From contig NZ_BLIV01000006.1 in assembly GCF_009811755.1 (NCBI RefSeq), positions 283,761 to 347,760 on the forward strand: a DNA stretch of 64,000 nt. Reading direction: 5' to 3'. Positions 27,208-36,722 of this stretch are shown here, piece by piece. Made by a program: the position numbers and the translations under genes. Origin of the DNA: Roseobacter cerasinus (lineage in GTDB: Bacteria > Pseudomonadota > Alphaproteobacteria > Rhodobacterales > Rhodobacteraceae). Every line of letters starts with the position of its first letter. The first letter of the stretch is position 1. Under the pieces are notes generated by a model. That model searched no databases. It worked only from the letters and a program-made list of their open reading frames with translations, and was not told where the DNA came from.

Positions 27208-27636
27208 ATGATTCAATATGCGCTCAGATGTGATCAGGGCCATGATTTCGACAGCTGGTTTCAGTCTGCCGCTGCTTTTGACGCGTTGAAAGGCTCTGGC
27301 CATATCTCCTGTGCCATCTGTGGATCAGGGGAGGTGGACAAGGCCATCATGGCGCCGCGTGTCTCCGTACCAGCCACCGCCACCAAGACAGAGGGCGCTC
27401 TGAGCAAGCCCAGCTCGGATAGCGAGACAGCGATCGCGGACCTGCGCCGCCATCTTGAGGAAAACGCGGATTACGTCGGCCCGCGTTTTGCGGAAGAGGC
27501 GCGTTCCATGTATCTGGGTACAACACCGGAGCGCGCGATCTACGGTGAGGCGAACACCGCCGAGGCCAAACAGCTGATCGAAGACGGGGTGCCCGTGGCA
27601 CCGCTGCCATTCCGACCAACGCGAAAAGCGAATTGA
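27208..27636 (+). CDS. DUF1178 family protein
   Basis: A 142-residue protein of DUF1178, widespread in alphaproteobacteria. The N-terminus MIQYALRCDQGHDFDSWFQSAAAFD and the two cysteine pairs (C8 with ISCAICGS) suggest a small zinc-ribbon-like module. The middle is polar and variable, and the C-terminal EEARSMYLGTTPERAIYGEA is the conserved family end. It lies 4 bases before the SDR gene, so the two are probably co-transcribed. No biochemical function is known to me. Confidence 0.9.
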   Translation: MIQYALRCDQGHDFDSWFQSAAAFDALKGSGHISCAICGSGEVDKAIMAPRVSVPATATKTEGALSKPSSDSETAIADLRRHLEENADYVGPRFAEEARSMYLGTTPERAIYGEANTAEAKQLIEDGVPVAPLPFRPTRKAN

Positions 27637-27640
27637 CCTC

Positions 27641-28279
27641 ATGACAATTGTGATCACCGGCGCAAGCCGTGGCATCGGCGCAGGGCTGGCGCAAGCCTAC
27701 GCCGCGCGTGGCTACGAGGTCATCGGGACCACACGTGGTGGTGATCACATGCTCGATGTGGCGGACCCCGCCAGTCATGACCGCTTTGCTTCAGGGCTTG
27801 GCGGTCGCCCTGTGGATCTTCTGGTCTGCAATGCAGGTGTCTATCTGGACAAAGGTCAGATGCTGGAGGACGGGTACCCGCCCGCGCAATGGGCGCAAAG
27901 CTTTGCAGTGAATGTTACCGGTGTTTTTCTGTCCGTGCAGTCGCTTTTGCCCAACCTGCGCGCTGCCAAGAGTGCAAAAATTGCAATTATTTCGTCTCAG
28001 ATGGCGTCGTCAGAGCGCGCGCCAGGGGGCAGCTATATCTACCGCGCCTCAAAGGCTGCCGCGCTGAATCTGGGGCGGAATCTCGCCACCGACCTGATGC
28101 CAGAGGGCATTGCCGTGGGTATCTACCATCCCGGGTGGGTCCAGACCGATATGGGCACCGCCGCTGCCGAGATCACCGTGGCTGAGGCTGTCGCAGGGCT
28201 GGTGGCGCGGTTCGATGCGTTGGAGTTGGCGCGCACAGGCGTGTTTGAAACCTGGGACGGTCGCCCGCACGCCTACTGA
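27641..28279 (+). CDS. Short-chain dehydrogenase/reductase
   Basis: A 212-residue SDR of the compact CsgA/C-factor-like group. The nucleotide-binding motif is TGASRGIGAGLAQAYA, NAGVY is the structural NAG motif, and the catalytic set is S (IISSQMASS) with Y-x3-K in SYIYRASKAAALN. Shorter than the usual 250 residues, it matches the C-factor branch. The substrate is unknown. It follows DUF1178 by 4 bases. Confidence 0.88.
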   Translation: MTIVITGASRGIGAGLAQAYAARGYEVIGTTRGGDHMLDVADPASHDRFASGLGGRPVDLLVCNAGVYLDKGQMLEDGYPPAQWAQSFAVNVTGVFLSVQSLLPNLRAAKSAKIAIISSQMASSERAPGGSYIYRASKAAALNLGRNLATDLMPEGIAVGIYHPGWVQTDMGTAAAEITVAEAVAGLVARFDALELARTGVFETWDGRPHAY

Positions 28280-28377
28280 TCACGTGGCCTGAGCATCACA
28301 TATCCGCCGCCCTTGGGTGGCTTGTGGTTCCGCGCGGCAGAGCGTAAACCCGCCGCGATTGATGCAAGGGACCTGAC

Positions 28378-29616
28378 ATGCCTGTTCTGGTGATGAAATT
28401 CGGCGGTACATCCGTGGCCACGCTCGACCGTATCCGGCGCGCGGCCAAACGGGTCGGTGTTGAAGTGGCCAAGGGCTACGACGTGATCGTGATCGTCTCG
28501 GCCATGTCCGGCAAGACCAATGAACTGGTGGGCTGGGTGAACGAGACCTCGCCGCTCTATGACGCGCGTGAATATGATGCCGTGGTGTCCTCGGGCGAGA
28601 ACGTGACGGCGGGCCTGATGGCTCTGACCCTGCAGGAAATGGACGTGCCCGCGCGCAGCTGGCAGGGCTGGCAGGTGCCGGTGCGCACGACCTCCGCCCA
28701 TTCCGCCGCGCGGATCGAGGAGATACCGGCCGACAACATAATGGCGAAGTTTGCCGAAGGCATGAAGGTGGCGGTGGTCTCTGGCTTTCAGGGCGTCAGC
28801 CCCGAGGGACGCATCACCACATTGGGGCGCGGCGGGTCCGACACAACGGCGGTGGCCTTCGCCGCCGCTTTCGAGGCGGAACGCTGCGACATCTATACGG
28901 ATGTGGATGGTGTCTACACAACCGACCCACGTGTCAGCCCCAAGGCCCGCAAGCTCGAAAAGATCGCCTTTGAGGAAATGCTGGAACTGGCCAGCCTGGG
29001 TGCCAAGGTGCTGCAGACGCGGTCTGTCGAGCTGGCGATGCGCTACAAGGTGCGGCTGCGGGTGCTCAGCAGCTTTGAAGAACAATCGGACAACGCAGGC
29101 ACGCTGGTCTGCGACGAGGAGGATATCATGGAAAGCAATGTTGTGGCGGGTGTGGCCTTTTCACGCGACGAATCGAAGATGACTCTCGTGAGCGTGGCGG
29201 ACCGGCCCGGGATCGCGGCGAGTATCTTCACCGCGCTCAGCGAGGGCGGCGTGAATGTCGACATGATCGTGCAGAACATCTCGGAAGAGGGGCGCACCGA
29301 TATGACCTGGTCCTGCCCCACCGATCAGGTGGCGCGCGCCGAAAAAGCAGTGGCCGATGCCAAGGCGCAAGGTGTGATCAATTTCCACGAGGTGATCGCG
29401 GACACGGATGTGGCCAAGGTCTCCGTTGTTGGGATCGGCATGCGCAGCCACACCGGGGTGGCGGCCAAGATGTTCCAGGTGCTCAGTGCTGAAGGTATCA
29501 ACATCAAGGTCATCACCACATCAGAGATCAAGATTTCGGTGCTGATCGACAGGAAATACATGGAACTCGCGGTTCAAGCGCTGCATGATGCGTTCGAGCT
29601 GGAGAAAGCTGCCTGA
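28378..29616 (+). CDS. lysC: Aspartate kinase
   Basis: This 412-residue enzyme phosphorylates aspartate, the first step toward lysine, threonine, methionine and diaminopimelate. The N-terminal kinase domain has VLVMKFGGTSVA, VVSSGENVTAGLMAL and TTLGRGGSDTTAVAFAAAF. Two C-terminal ACT domains (about 265-410) include VSVADRPGIAASIFTALSEGGVNVDMI and VGIGMRSHTGVAAKMFQVL, which should bind lysine and threonine for feedback control. Length fits the monofunctional enzyme. The pairing with ptsP downstream is common in Rhodobacterales. Confidence 0.97.
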   Translation: MPVLVMKFGGTSVATLDRIRRAAKRVGVEVAKGYDVIVIVSAMSGKTNELVGWVNETSPLYDAREYDAVVSSGENVTAGLMALTLQEMDVPARSWQGWQVPVRTTSAHSAARIEEIPADNIMAKFAEGMKVAVVSGFQGVSPEGRITTLGRGGSDTTAVAFAAAFEAERCDIYTDVDGVYTTDPRVSPKARKLEKIAFEEMLELASLGAKVLQTRSVELAMRYKVRLRVLSSFEEQSDNAGTLVCDEEDIMESNVVAGVAFSRDESKMTLVSVADRPGIAASIFTALSEGGVNVDMIVQNISEEGRTDMTWSCPTDQVARAEKAVADAKAQGVINFHEVIADTDVAKVSVVGIGMRSHTGVAAKMFQVLSAEGINIKVITTSEIKISVLIDRKYMELAVQALHDAFELEKAA

Positions 29617-29658
29617 AACCGCAGGTGAAGCGCCACAGAATGTGGGAGGACCGCGCGC

Positions 29659-31905
29659 GTGGCAGAGCGTCTTGAAACCGAATCGCGCAAACTGCTTGGG
29701 CGGCTGCGGGACGCGATGGCGGGCGATGTCGAAGGGCAGGCGCGCCTGAACCGGATCACCCACCTCATTGCCGACAGCATGGGGTGCGAGGTGTGTTCGA
29801 TCTACCTCTTCCGCGATGAAGACACACTGGAGCTTTGCGCCACGGAAGGGCTGAACCCGGACGCGGTGCACATGACCCGCATGAAGCTGGGCGAGGGGCT
29901 TGTGGGCATGGTGGCCCGCAATCGCCGGGTCGTGAACACACCGGATGCGCCGCAAGCGCGGGGCTTCCGCTACATGCCGGAGACGGGGGAGGAGATTTTC
30001 TCCAGCTTCCTTGGGGTGCCGGTGCAGCGGCTGGGCGAGGCCCTGGGCGTGCTTGTTGTGCAGTCCAAGATTGCCCGCAAGTTCTCCGCTGACGAGGTCT
30101 ATGCGCTGGAAGTGGTGGCCATGGTGCTGGCCGAAATGACCGAGCTGGGCGCCTTTGTGGGCGACAATGCGGCGATGTCCGCGCGCCATTCCCAGCCTGC
30201 AATGTTCCGTGGCACTGTCGCGCAGGAGGGGGCGGCGGAGGGTCATGTCTGGTTGCACGAACCCCGCGTCGTTGTCACCAACCCCATCGCGGACGACCCC
30301 GCGCGCGAGCTGGAGCGGCTGCAAGACGCGGTGGAGCAGCTGCGGGTCGGCGTCGACAAGATGCTGGAGATTGCAGGCAGTCACGACAAGGACCAGCGAC
30401 AGGTGCTCGAAGCCTACCGGATGTTCGCAAATTCCAAAGGCTGGATGCGGCGGATGGAGGAGGATATCGCCAACGGCCTGTCTGCCGAAGCCGCTGTTGA
30501 AAAGGAACAATCCGTCGCCCGCGCCCGCATGGGCCAGGTCACCGACAACTACCTGCGTGAACGGCTGAGCGATCTGGATGACCTGAGCAACCGCCTGCTG
30601 CGCATCCTGACCGGGCAGGGGGCGGACACAGGTGCCGAGATGCCCGCCGACCCGATCCTGATCGCACGCAACATCGGCCCGGCGGAGCTGCTGGAATATG
30701 GCCGTGGCCTGAGGGGCATCGTGCTGGAAGAAGGCTCCGTCGGCAGCCACGCGGCGATTGTGGCGCGGGCGCTCGCGATCCCGCTGGTGATCCACGCGCA
30801 GCGGGTCACGACCGAGGCGTTGAACGGCGATCACATCATGGTGGACGGCGAGCAGGGCATCGTGCACCTGCGGCCTGATGACACCGTGGTCACCGCCTTC
30901 CGTGACAAGATTGCCATGCTGGCCGCGGCGCAGGAACGCTATGCCTCGATCCGCGATCTGCCCGCCGAAACGGTGGATGGGGCGGTGCTGTCGCTGCAGA
31001 TGAACGCCGGACTGATGGCTGACCTGCCGTCGCTGCCCAGCTCAGGCGCGGAGGGTGTGGGGCTGTTCCGAACTGAGCTGCAGTTCCTCGTGCGCAACCA
31101 GATGCCGCGCCGGTCAGAGCTGGTCGCGCTCTATGCGCGCGTTCTGGATGCCGCTGGCGGCAAGCCGGTGATCTTCCGCACGCTCGATATCGGGTCCGAC
31201 AAGGTGCTGCCCTATATGAAGCCCAACGACGAGCCGAACCCGGCCTTGGGCTGGCGTGCGATCCGCGTGGGGCTCGACAAACCCGGCATCATGCGGATGC
31301 AGCTGCAGGCGCTGATCCGGGCGGCAAATGGGCGGCCCCTGACGGTGATGTTTCCCTTTGTGGCTCAGCTGGAGGAATACCGCGCGGCGCGCAAGCTCAT
31401 GGACAAGACCCTCGCCGCCGAGGCGCGGCTGGGCCATGCGCTGCCGGAACATATTGAGGTGGGCGCGATGCTGGAGACACCCAGCCTCGCCTTTGCGCCG
31501 CATAAATTCTTTGAAGAGGTCGACTTCCTCTCGATTGGCGGCAATGATCTCAAACAGTTTTTCTTTGCGGCCGACCGCGAGAATGAACGGGTCCGTCGCC
31601 GCTATGATACCCTGAACGTCTCATTCCTGAGCTTTATCGAACGCATCGTCGAGCGCTGCGCCGAGACGGATACGCCTGTGTCTTTTTGCGGCGAAGACGC
31701 GGGCCGCCCGGTCGAGGCGATGTGTTTTGCCGCCATCGGCCTGCGCCGGCTGTCGATGCGCCCGGCCTCCATTGGCCCGGTAAAGAGCCTCTTGCGCCGC
31801 ACCGACCTGCAGGAGGTGCGCAAGGTGATTGCGGATGCGCGCCACCGGGGCGAGATGTCGGTGCGCCCGGCGGTCATGGACTGGTTGCGCACCCGGCGTG
31901 GCTGA
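29659..31905 (+). CDS. ptsP: Phosphoenolpyruvate-protein phosphotransferase PtsP (EI-Ntr)
   Basis: This 748-residue enzyme I of the nitrogen PTS takes phosphate from PEP and passes it to NPr (PtsO), a regulatory rather than sugar-transport chain. A GAF domain (about 20-165) is followed by the PTS EI N-terminal domain, the phosphohistidine domain with GSVGSHAAIVARALAIP (H364) and the PEP-binding TIM barrel with GAEGVGLFRTELQFL, RTLDIGSDKVLPY and GGNDLKQFFFAADREN. The GAF domain distinguishes it from sugar EI. The start GTG 29659 is 42 bases after lysC. Confidence 0.95.
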   Translation: MAERLETESRKLLGRLRDAMAGDVEGQARLNRITHLIADSMGCEVCSIYLFRDEDTLELCATEGLNPDAVHMTRMKLGEGLVGMVARNRRVVNTPDAPQARGFRYMPETGEEIFSSFLGVPVQRLGEALGVLVVQSKIARKFSADEVYALEVVAMVLAEMTELGAFVGDNAAMSARHSQPAMFRGTVAQEGAAEGHVWLHEPRVVVTNPIADDPARELERLQDAVEQLRVGVDKMLEIAGSHDKDQRQVLEAYRMFANSKGWMRRMEEDIANGLSAEAAVEKEQSVARARMGQVTDNYLRERLSDLDDLSNRLLRILTGQGADTGAEMPADPILIARNIGPAELLEYGRGLRGIVLEEGSVGSHAAIVARALAIPLVIHAQRVTTEALNGDHIMVDGEQGIVHLRPDDTVVTAFRDKIAMLAAAQERYASIRDLPAETVDGAVLSLQMNAGLMADLPSLPSSGAEGVGLFRTELQFLVRNQMPRRSELVALYARVLDAAGGKPVIFRTLDIGSDKVLPYMKPNDEPNPALGWRAIRVGLDKPGIMRMQLQALIRAANGRPLTVMFPFVAQLEEYRAARKLMDKTLAAEARLGHALPEHIEVGAMLETPSLAFAPHKFFEEVDFLSIGGNDLKQFFFAADRENERVRRRYDTLNVSFLSFIERIVERCAETDTPVSFCGEDAGRPVEAMCFAAIGLRRLSMRPASIGPVKSLLRRTDLQEVRKVIADARHRGEMSVRPAVMDWLRTRRG

Positions 31906-32266
31906 CCCCGTAGCGCAGGCCATTTCTCGCCAATTGCCCGGCAGATTTGCTATTCGCCTCAATCCTGTGCGTCTGCGGGATGAGCAATTCTTGAGCATAT
32001 TTGCGATTTAGCGGCAATTTTTTGGGCATTTTCAACAACCAGCCCCGAGGGCCGGAGCATTCTGTGGCCAACCCGGATGTGGTGCCTCTAACTCAAGCTG
32101 CCCATTTGGGCGACAACGCCGCGCAAGGGGCCATCCTGGCAGATTGCTCCCCTCGCGCGACTACAACATCACTGTTGCGGGGCCTGACTACACCGATCGG
32201 CTTCTGATGGGGAAGCGCTTTCGGGCGTGTCCGGCCACCCGCAGCAACAACGGGGAACGTATAAAG
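31906..32266. other. Leader region upstream of urtA
   Basis: About 360 bases between ptsP and urtA with no supported gene. Part of it (about 31960-32040) is AT-richer than the flanks, as expected for a promoter. I looked for a sigma-54 -24/-12 pair (GG-N10-GC), as expected for a nitrogen-controlled operon, and did not find a convincing one. A long 5' untranslated region of urtA is possible. Confidence 0.4.
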
Positions 32267-33547
32267 ATGAAATTGAAACTCCACGCAATGGCGGCTGCGG
32301 CGCTTCTGGGATCGACCGCCATCGCCGCTGCTGAATGCGCCGATCCGATCAAAGTAGGCGTGCTGCACTCGCTGTCCGGCACCATGGCGATTTCCGAGAC
32401 CACGCTGAAAGATACCATGCTGATGCTGATCGAACAGCAGAACAAGGCCGGTGGTCTTCTGGGCTGTGAGATCGAAGCTGTGGTTGTCGACCCGGCCTCC
32501 GACTGGCCGCTGTTTGCCGAGAAGGCGCGCGAACTGCTGACCGTGCATGAGGTTGATGTGATCTTTGGCAATTGGACCTCGGTGAGCCGCAAATCCGTGC
32601 TGCCGGTCATTGAAGAGCTGAACGGTCTGCTGTTCTACCCGGTGCAATATGAGGGTGAGGAAAGCTCCCGCAACGTGTTCTACACAGGCGCTGCACCCAA
32701 CCAGCAGGCGATCCCGGCGGTGGACTACTTCCTTGAAGAGCTGGGCGTCGAGAAGTTCGCGCTCTTGGGCACCGACTATGTCTATCCGCGCACGACCAAC
32801 AACATCCTGGAGCAGTACCTGCAGGACAATGGCATCGCGTCTGACGACATCTTTGTGAACTACACGCCCTTTGGTCACTCCGATTGGGCGACCATCGTTG
32901 CGGACGTTGTGGCCTTGGGTGAAGACGGCAAGCAGGTGGGCGTAATCTCCACCATCAACGGCGACGCCAACATTGGCTTCTACAAGGAACTGGCTGCTGC
33001 TGGCGTCTCAGCCGATGACATCCCTGTGGTGGCTTTCTCGGTCGGTGAGGAAGAGCTCTCGGGCCTCGACACCTCGAACCTCGTAGGCCACCTCGCGGCG
33101 TGGAACTACTTCCAGTCGGCTGAGACAGAGGCCAATACCGACTTCATCGCAGCCTGGAAAGAGTTCGCAGGTGAAGAACGTGTGACCAACGACCCGATGG
33201 AGGCGCATTACATCGGCTTCAACATGTGGGTGAACGCGGCCACGGCAGCAGGCTCCACCGAGGTGGATGCGGTCCGTGCGGCGATGTATGGGCAGGAATT
33301 CCCGAACCTCACAGGCGGCACAGCGGTCATGCTGCCGAACCACCACCTGGCCAAGCCGGTGCTGATCGGTGAGATCACCGCCGACGGTCAATTCGACATC
33401 ATCTCCAAGACCGAAGAGGTGCCCGGCGATGCGTGGACGGACTTCTTGCCCGCGTCCAAGGTGCTGACCTCGGACTGGAAGGACCTTGGCTGCGGTATGT
33501 ACAACACCGAAACCAAGACCTGCGTCCAGCTGACGTCGAACTACTAA
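32267..33547 (+). CDS. urtA: Urea-type ABC transporter substrate-binding protein
   Basis: This 426-residue periplasmic binding protein has a signal peptide (about 1-22, MKLKLHAMAAAALLGSTAIA) and a mature part beginning IKVGVLHSLSGTMAISETTLKD, the UrtA signature. DWPLFAEKARELLTVHEVDVIFGNWTSVSRK and YPVQYEGEESSRNVFYTGA also match UrtA rather than amino-acid-binding relatives. Urea is the likely ligand; short-chain amides are an alternative in the related FmdD group. ATG 32267 is chosen because it begins the signal peptide, and the longer frame upstream has no plausible start region. Confidence 0.94.
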   Translation: MKLKLHAMAAAALLGSTAIAAAECADPIKVGVLHSLSGTMAISETTLKDTMLMLIEQQNKAGGLLGCEIEAVVVDPASDWPLFAEKARELLTVHEVDVIFGNWTSVSRKSVLPVIEELNGLLFYPVQYEGEESSRNVFYTGAAPNQQAIPAVDYFLEELGVEKFALLGTDYVYPRTTNNILEQYLQDNGIASDDIFVNYTPFGHSDWATIVADVVALGEDGKQVGVISTINGDANIGFYKELAAAGVSADDIPVVAFSVGEEELSGLDTSNLVGHLAAWNYFQSAETEANTDFIAAWKEFAGEERVTNDPMEAHYIGFNMWVNAATAAGSTEVDAVRAAMYGQEFPNLTGGTAVMLPNHHLAKPVLIGEITADGQFDIISKTEEVPGDAWTDFLPASKVLTSDWKDLGCGMYNTETKTCVQLTSNY

Positions 33548-33558
33548 GATGAGACTGC

Positions 33559-33580
33559 GGGGCCGTCCTCGGGCGGCCTC
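33559..33580 (+). terminator. Hairpin between urtA and urtB
   Basis: GGCCGTCC (33561-33568) pairs with GGGCGGCC (33571-33578), with one G-U pair and weak outer pairs, just after the urtA stop. Such hairpins after binding-protein genes usually protect the 3' end and lower downstream expression relative to urtA. Confidence 0.5.
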
Positions 33581-33617
33581 GCGCGCCTCCATACCCTTCC
33601 CGAACAGTCTGACCTGA

Positions 33618-35555
33618 ATGCCCGCTGCCATGCGCTTCTTTTTGCTTGTCCTTTTTCTGAGCGTCACCGCGCTTGTGCCCGCCCGCGCCGGTGAGCTTCA
33701 GGATCTCCTGCAGATCCATGCGGAGGAGGTGGCAAAACCCTCGCGTCGCAGCGTGGGCATGCTGCTGGACGATCTTGTCGCCTCTGGTCTGCCGCAGGTA
33801 CCCCGCTTTCTGGAACGCTGGGCCGGGCGGGAAGTCTGGCAGGGGCCGGAGGGCGCCTTTGTTTTTGCCGAAGAAGACGGCGATAGTCTGATCCTCGAAG
33901 ACATCGACGATGGCACCACGCAGACCGTGCCAGATGACGGTTACACCCAGCTGCGGCCCAACGGTGGGGTGCGGCGGGTCATCGGTTCGGCGCTGGTGCA
34001 GTTCCAGCTGGCCGACCCTGAGATTTCCCGGCGTATGGCAGCGGTTGAGTCGATCGCACGGCGGCCTGCGGCGGATCAATTGGCGCCGCTGCTGGCCTCT
34101 ATCGAAGATGAACCAGACCCCGCGCTGAAAGTCCGTAAGACCCAGTTGGCCAATTTCCTGACGGCGCGCTTTGGCGAGACGGCGGAGGCGCGGATCGCTG
34201 CCATTTCTTCGCTGTCTTCCGACACCAGCGTCGAGGCACGCAGTGTTCTCAACCAGATATTGAGCCGCGACGAGGGTGTTGCGCCGTCGGAGCCCGAAGG
34301 TAATATCGCGCAGATCCTCGACCCGATGCTGGCACCCGCCGCATACTATGCGCAGCTGGTCGACGCCGGGTTTGCGCCGATGCAAACTACACCGGCTATG
34401 ATCCGGGCCGCGCTGGAAGCCAATATTGACGGTGGCACAGTTGGCGGCGTGCCGCTCGCTCAACTGAACACTGACGCGGCCCGCGAGCGGGCCTACGCCG
34501 CGCTGGCGCGCGAGGGCCTTGCACCGCCGCTCGTCATCGTCGAGACGCGGGACCATGCGCTTGGGGCCTACGTGTTTTACGAACTCTATGACGAGAAGGA
34601 TCCCGCGATCACCGATGCCGCCGCCGCCGCGCTCGCGTCGGTCGAAAGCCGCGTGGCGTTGGAGCAGGCGGCAGATCTTGCGCTCGACGGGCTGTCGCTG
34701 GCCTCAATCTACTTTCTCGCCGCTATTGGTCTGGCCATCACCTTCGGCGTCATGGGGGTGATCAACATGGCGCATGGGGAGTTCATCATGATGGGCGCCT
34801 ATACCGGTTACGTCGTGCAGCTCTTCATCCCGGACTATACGCTGTCGATCATCGTCGCCCTGCCGCTGGCCTTTGCCGTGACCTTCGGTGCAGGGGTGAC
34901 GATGGAGCGGTTGGTGATCCGCCACCTCTATCACCGCCCGTTGGAGACATTGCTGGCCACCTTCGGGATTTCCATCGCGCTGCAGCAGCTGGCCAAGAAC
35001 ATCTTCGGCACACAGGCCCGTCCGTTGACCTCGCCCGACTGGTTGGACGGCGCCTGGGTGATCTCGGATGTGATCCAGATCAGCTATATCCGCATCGCGA
35101 TCTTTGTGCTGGCGCTGCTGTTCTTGGCGCTGATCCTCTGTGTTCTGAAACGCACGCGGCTGGGGCTGGAGGTGCGCGCAGTCACGCAGAACCCTGGCAT
35201 GGCGGCCAGCATGGGCATCAACCCCGACCGCATCAACATGCTGACCTTTGGCCTTGGGTCCGGCGTGGCCGGCATCGCGGGTGTGGCCATCGGGCTATAT
35301 GCAAAGGTCACCTCCGAGATGGGCGCCGACTACATCGTGCAAAGCTTCATGACCGTCGTGGTCGGCGGGGTCGGCAATGTCTGGGGCACGCTCGCGGGCG
35401 CCTCAATGATCGGCTTCCTGCAAAAGGGGATCGAATGGATGAACCCCTCGAACACGCTGGCCGCACAGACCTACATGATCCTCTTCATCATCCTCTTCAT
35501 TCAATTCCGACCCAAGGGCATCGTCGCGCTCAAGGGCCGGGCGGCGGCGGACTGA
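33618..35555 (+). CDS. urtB: Urea ABC transporter permease UrtB with long N-terminal domain
   Basis: This 645-residue permease has a signal-like N-terminus (MPAAMRFFLLVLFLSVTALV), a roughly 330-residue region outside the membrane core with helical repeat-like segments (IARRPAADQLAPLLASIEDEPDPALKV), and a LivH-type membrane domain from about 355 to the end. The membrane part shows FGVMGVINMAHGEFIMMGAY and PLETLLATFGISIALQQLA, typical of branched-chain/urea permeases. The extra N-terminal domain occurs in many proteobacterial UrtB proteins; its role is not known. It ends 3 bases before urtC. Confidence 0.93.
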   Translation: MPAAMRFFLLVLFLSVTALVPARAGELQDLLQIHAEEVAKPSRRSVGMLLDDLVASGLPQVPRFLERWAGREVWQGPEGAFVFAEEDGDSLILEDIDDGTTQTVPDDGYTQLRPNGGVRRVIGSALVQFQLADPEISRRMAAVESIARRPAADQLAPLLASIEDEPDPALKVRKTQLANFLTARFGETAEARIAAISSLSSDTSVEARSVLNQILSRDEGVAPSEPEGNIAQILDPMLAPAAYYAQLVDAGFAPMQTTPAMIRAALEANIDGGTVGGVPLAQLNTDAARERAYAALAREGLAPPLVIVETRDHALGAYVFYELYDEKDPAITDAAAAALASVESRVALEQAADLALDGLSLASIYFLAAIGLAITFGVMGVINMAHGEFIMMGAYTGYVVQLFIPDYTLSIIVALPLAFAVTFGAGVTMERLVIRHLYHRPLETLLATFGISIALQQLAKNIFGTQARPLTSPDWLDGAWVISDVIQISYIRIAIFVLALLFLALILCVLKRTRLGLEVRAVTQNPGMAASMGINPDRINMLTFGLGSGVAGIAGVAIGLYAKVTSEMGADYIVQSFMTVVVGGVGNVWGTLAGASMIGFLQKGIEWMNPSNTLAAQTYMILFIILFIQFRPKGIVALKGRAAAD

Positions 35556-35558
35556 CCC

Positions 35559-36722
35559 ATGCACAAGAGCTTCATTTCGCAAAACCCGTCGGTGCTGTGG
35601 TTCCTTGCCGCTCTCAGCCTGTTCACGCTGACCGTCGTGTTGCTGTCGGAAGCCACAGGCACGGCGATGATCTCCACCTCTTTCGTCAAGACGCTGGGCA
35701 AGACCCTCTGCCTCTGCCTGGTGGCCATCGCCATGGATGTGGTCTGGGGCTACTGCGGGATCCTGTCGCTCGGCCATTTCGCCTTTTTCGGGATCGGCGG
35801 TTATGCCATCGGCATGTGGCTGATGTATGCGCGCACCGAAACCATCGTGCTCGACAGCCTGTCGGGCCAGGTGATCCCGCCCACGCCGCAGGAGGTGTCG
35901 GATGCCATTGGCAACCAGATCTTTGGCGTCGTCGGCTCGTCTGAGTTCCCACTGATCTGGGCCTTTGCCGACAGCCTGTTTCTGCAACTGCTGATGGTGG
36001 TTTTGGTGCCGGGCCTTCTGGCGCTGGTCTTCGGCTGGTTAGCCTTCCGCAGCCGGGTGACCGGCGTGTACCTCTCGATCCTGACACAGGCGATGACGCT
36101 GGCGCTGTCGCTCTATCTCTTCCAGAACGACAGCGGGTTGCGTGGCAACAACGGGCTGTCGGGGCTGCAAAACATCCCCGGCTTTGAGCAGACACCGCAG
36201 GCGATCATCTCGATTGTCTTCTTCGTGGCCTCGGCGGTCGCCCTTGCGGCGGGCTATGTCTTCTTCGCCTGGGTGGTGTCGGGCAAGATGGGATCGGTGA
36301 TCAAAGGCATCCGCGACAACGAGGCGCGCGTGCGCTTTCTTGGCTATCACGTGGAGACCTACAAGCTCTTCGTTTTCACCATCACTGCCGTTGTCTCCGC
36401 CATTGCGGGTGCGCTCTACTATCCGCAAGCAGGGATCATCAACCCCGGTGAGATTGCGCCCATCGCGTCCATCTACCTCGCCGTCTGGGTGGCGATTGGC
36501 GGGCGCGGGCGGCTTTACGGCGCGGCGATTGGCGCGGTCTTTGTCTCGCTGCTCTCAAGCTGGTTCACCGGGGGCGGGGCGCCGGATATCAACCTTGGCT
36601 TTTACACGATCCAGTGGACAGACTGGTGGCTGGTGCTCTTGGGTGTGTCCTTCGTAGCGGTGACGCTGTTCTTCCCCAAAGGCATCGGCGGGCTTTTTGA
36701 CTATCTGGTGAGGAAACCCTGA
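35559..36722 (+). CDS. urtC: Urea ABC transporter permease UrtC
   Basis: This 387-residue LivM-type inner-membrane permease has about ten helices. Markers are DVVWGYCGILSLGHFAFFGIGGYAIGMW, YLSILTQAMTLALSLYLFQND, GLRGNNGLSGLQNIPG and the EAA-like loop IRDNEARVRFLGYHVE. The stop overlaps the urtD start by one base, so the operon is tightly coupled. Confidence 0.94.
   Translation: MHKSFISQNPSVLWFLAALSLFTLTVVLLSEATGTAMISTSFVKTLGKTLCLCLVAIAMDVVWGYCGILSLGHFAFFGIGGYAIGMWLMYARTETIVLDSLSGQVIPPTPQEVSDAIGNQIFGVVGSSEFPLIWAFADSLFLQLLMVVLVPGLLALVFGWLAFRSRVTGVYLSILTQAMTLALSLYLFQNDSGLRGNNGLSGLQNIPGFEQTPQAIISIVFFVASAVALAAGYVFFAWVVSGKMGSVIKGIRDNEARVRFLGYHVETYKLFVFTITAVVSAIAGALYYPQAGIINPGEIAPIASIYLAVWVAIGGRGRLYGAAIGAVFVSLLSSWFTGGGAPDINLGFYTIQWTDWWLVLLGVSFVAVTLFFPKGIGGLFDYLVRKP

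Noticed and set aside
29521..30867. 448-codon minus-strand frame opposite lysC/ptsP
   Set aside because: No domain, histidine-rich shadow of the ptsP frame, crosses the end of lysC.
31906..32266. Sigma-54 promoter before urtA
   Set aside because: Candidates such as TGGCAGATTGC have the wrong GG-to-GC spacing.
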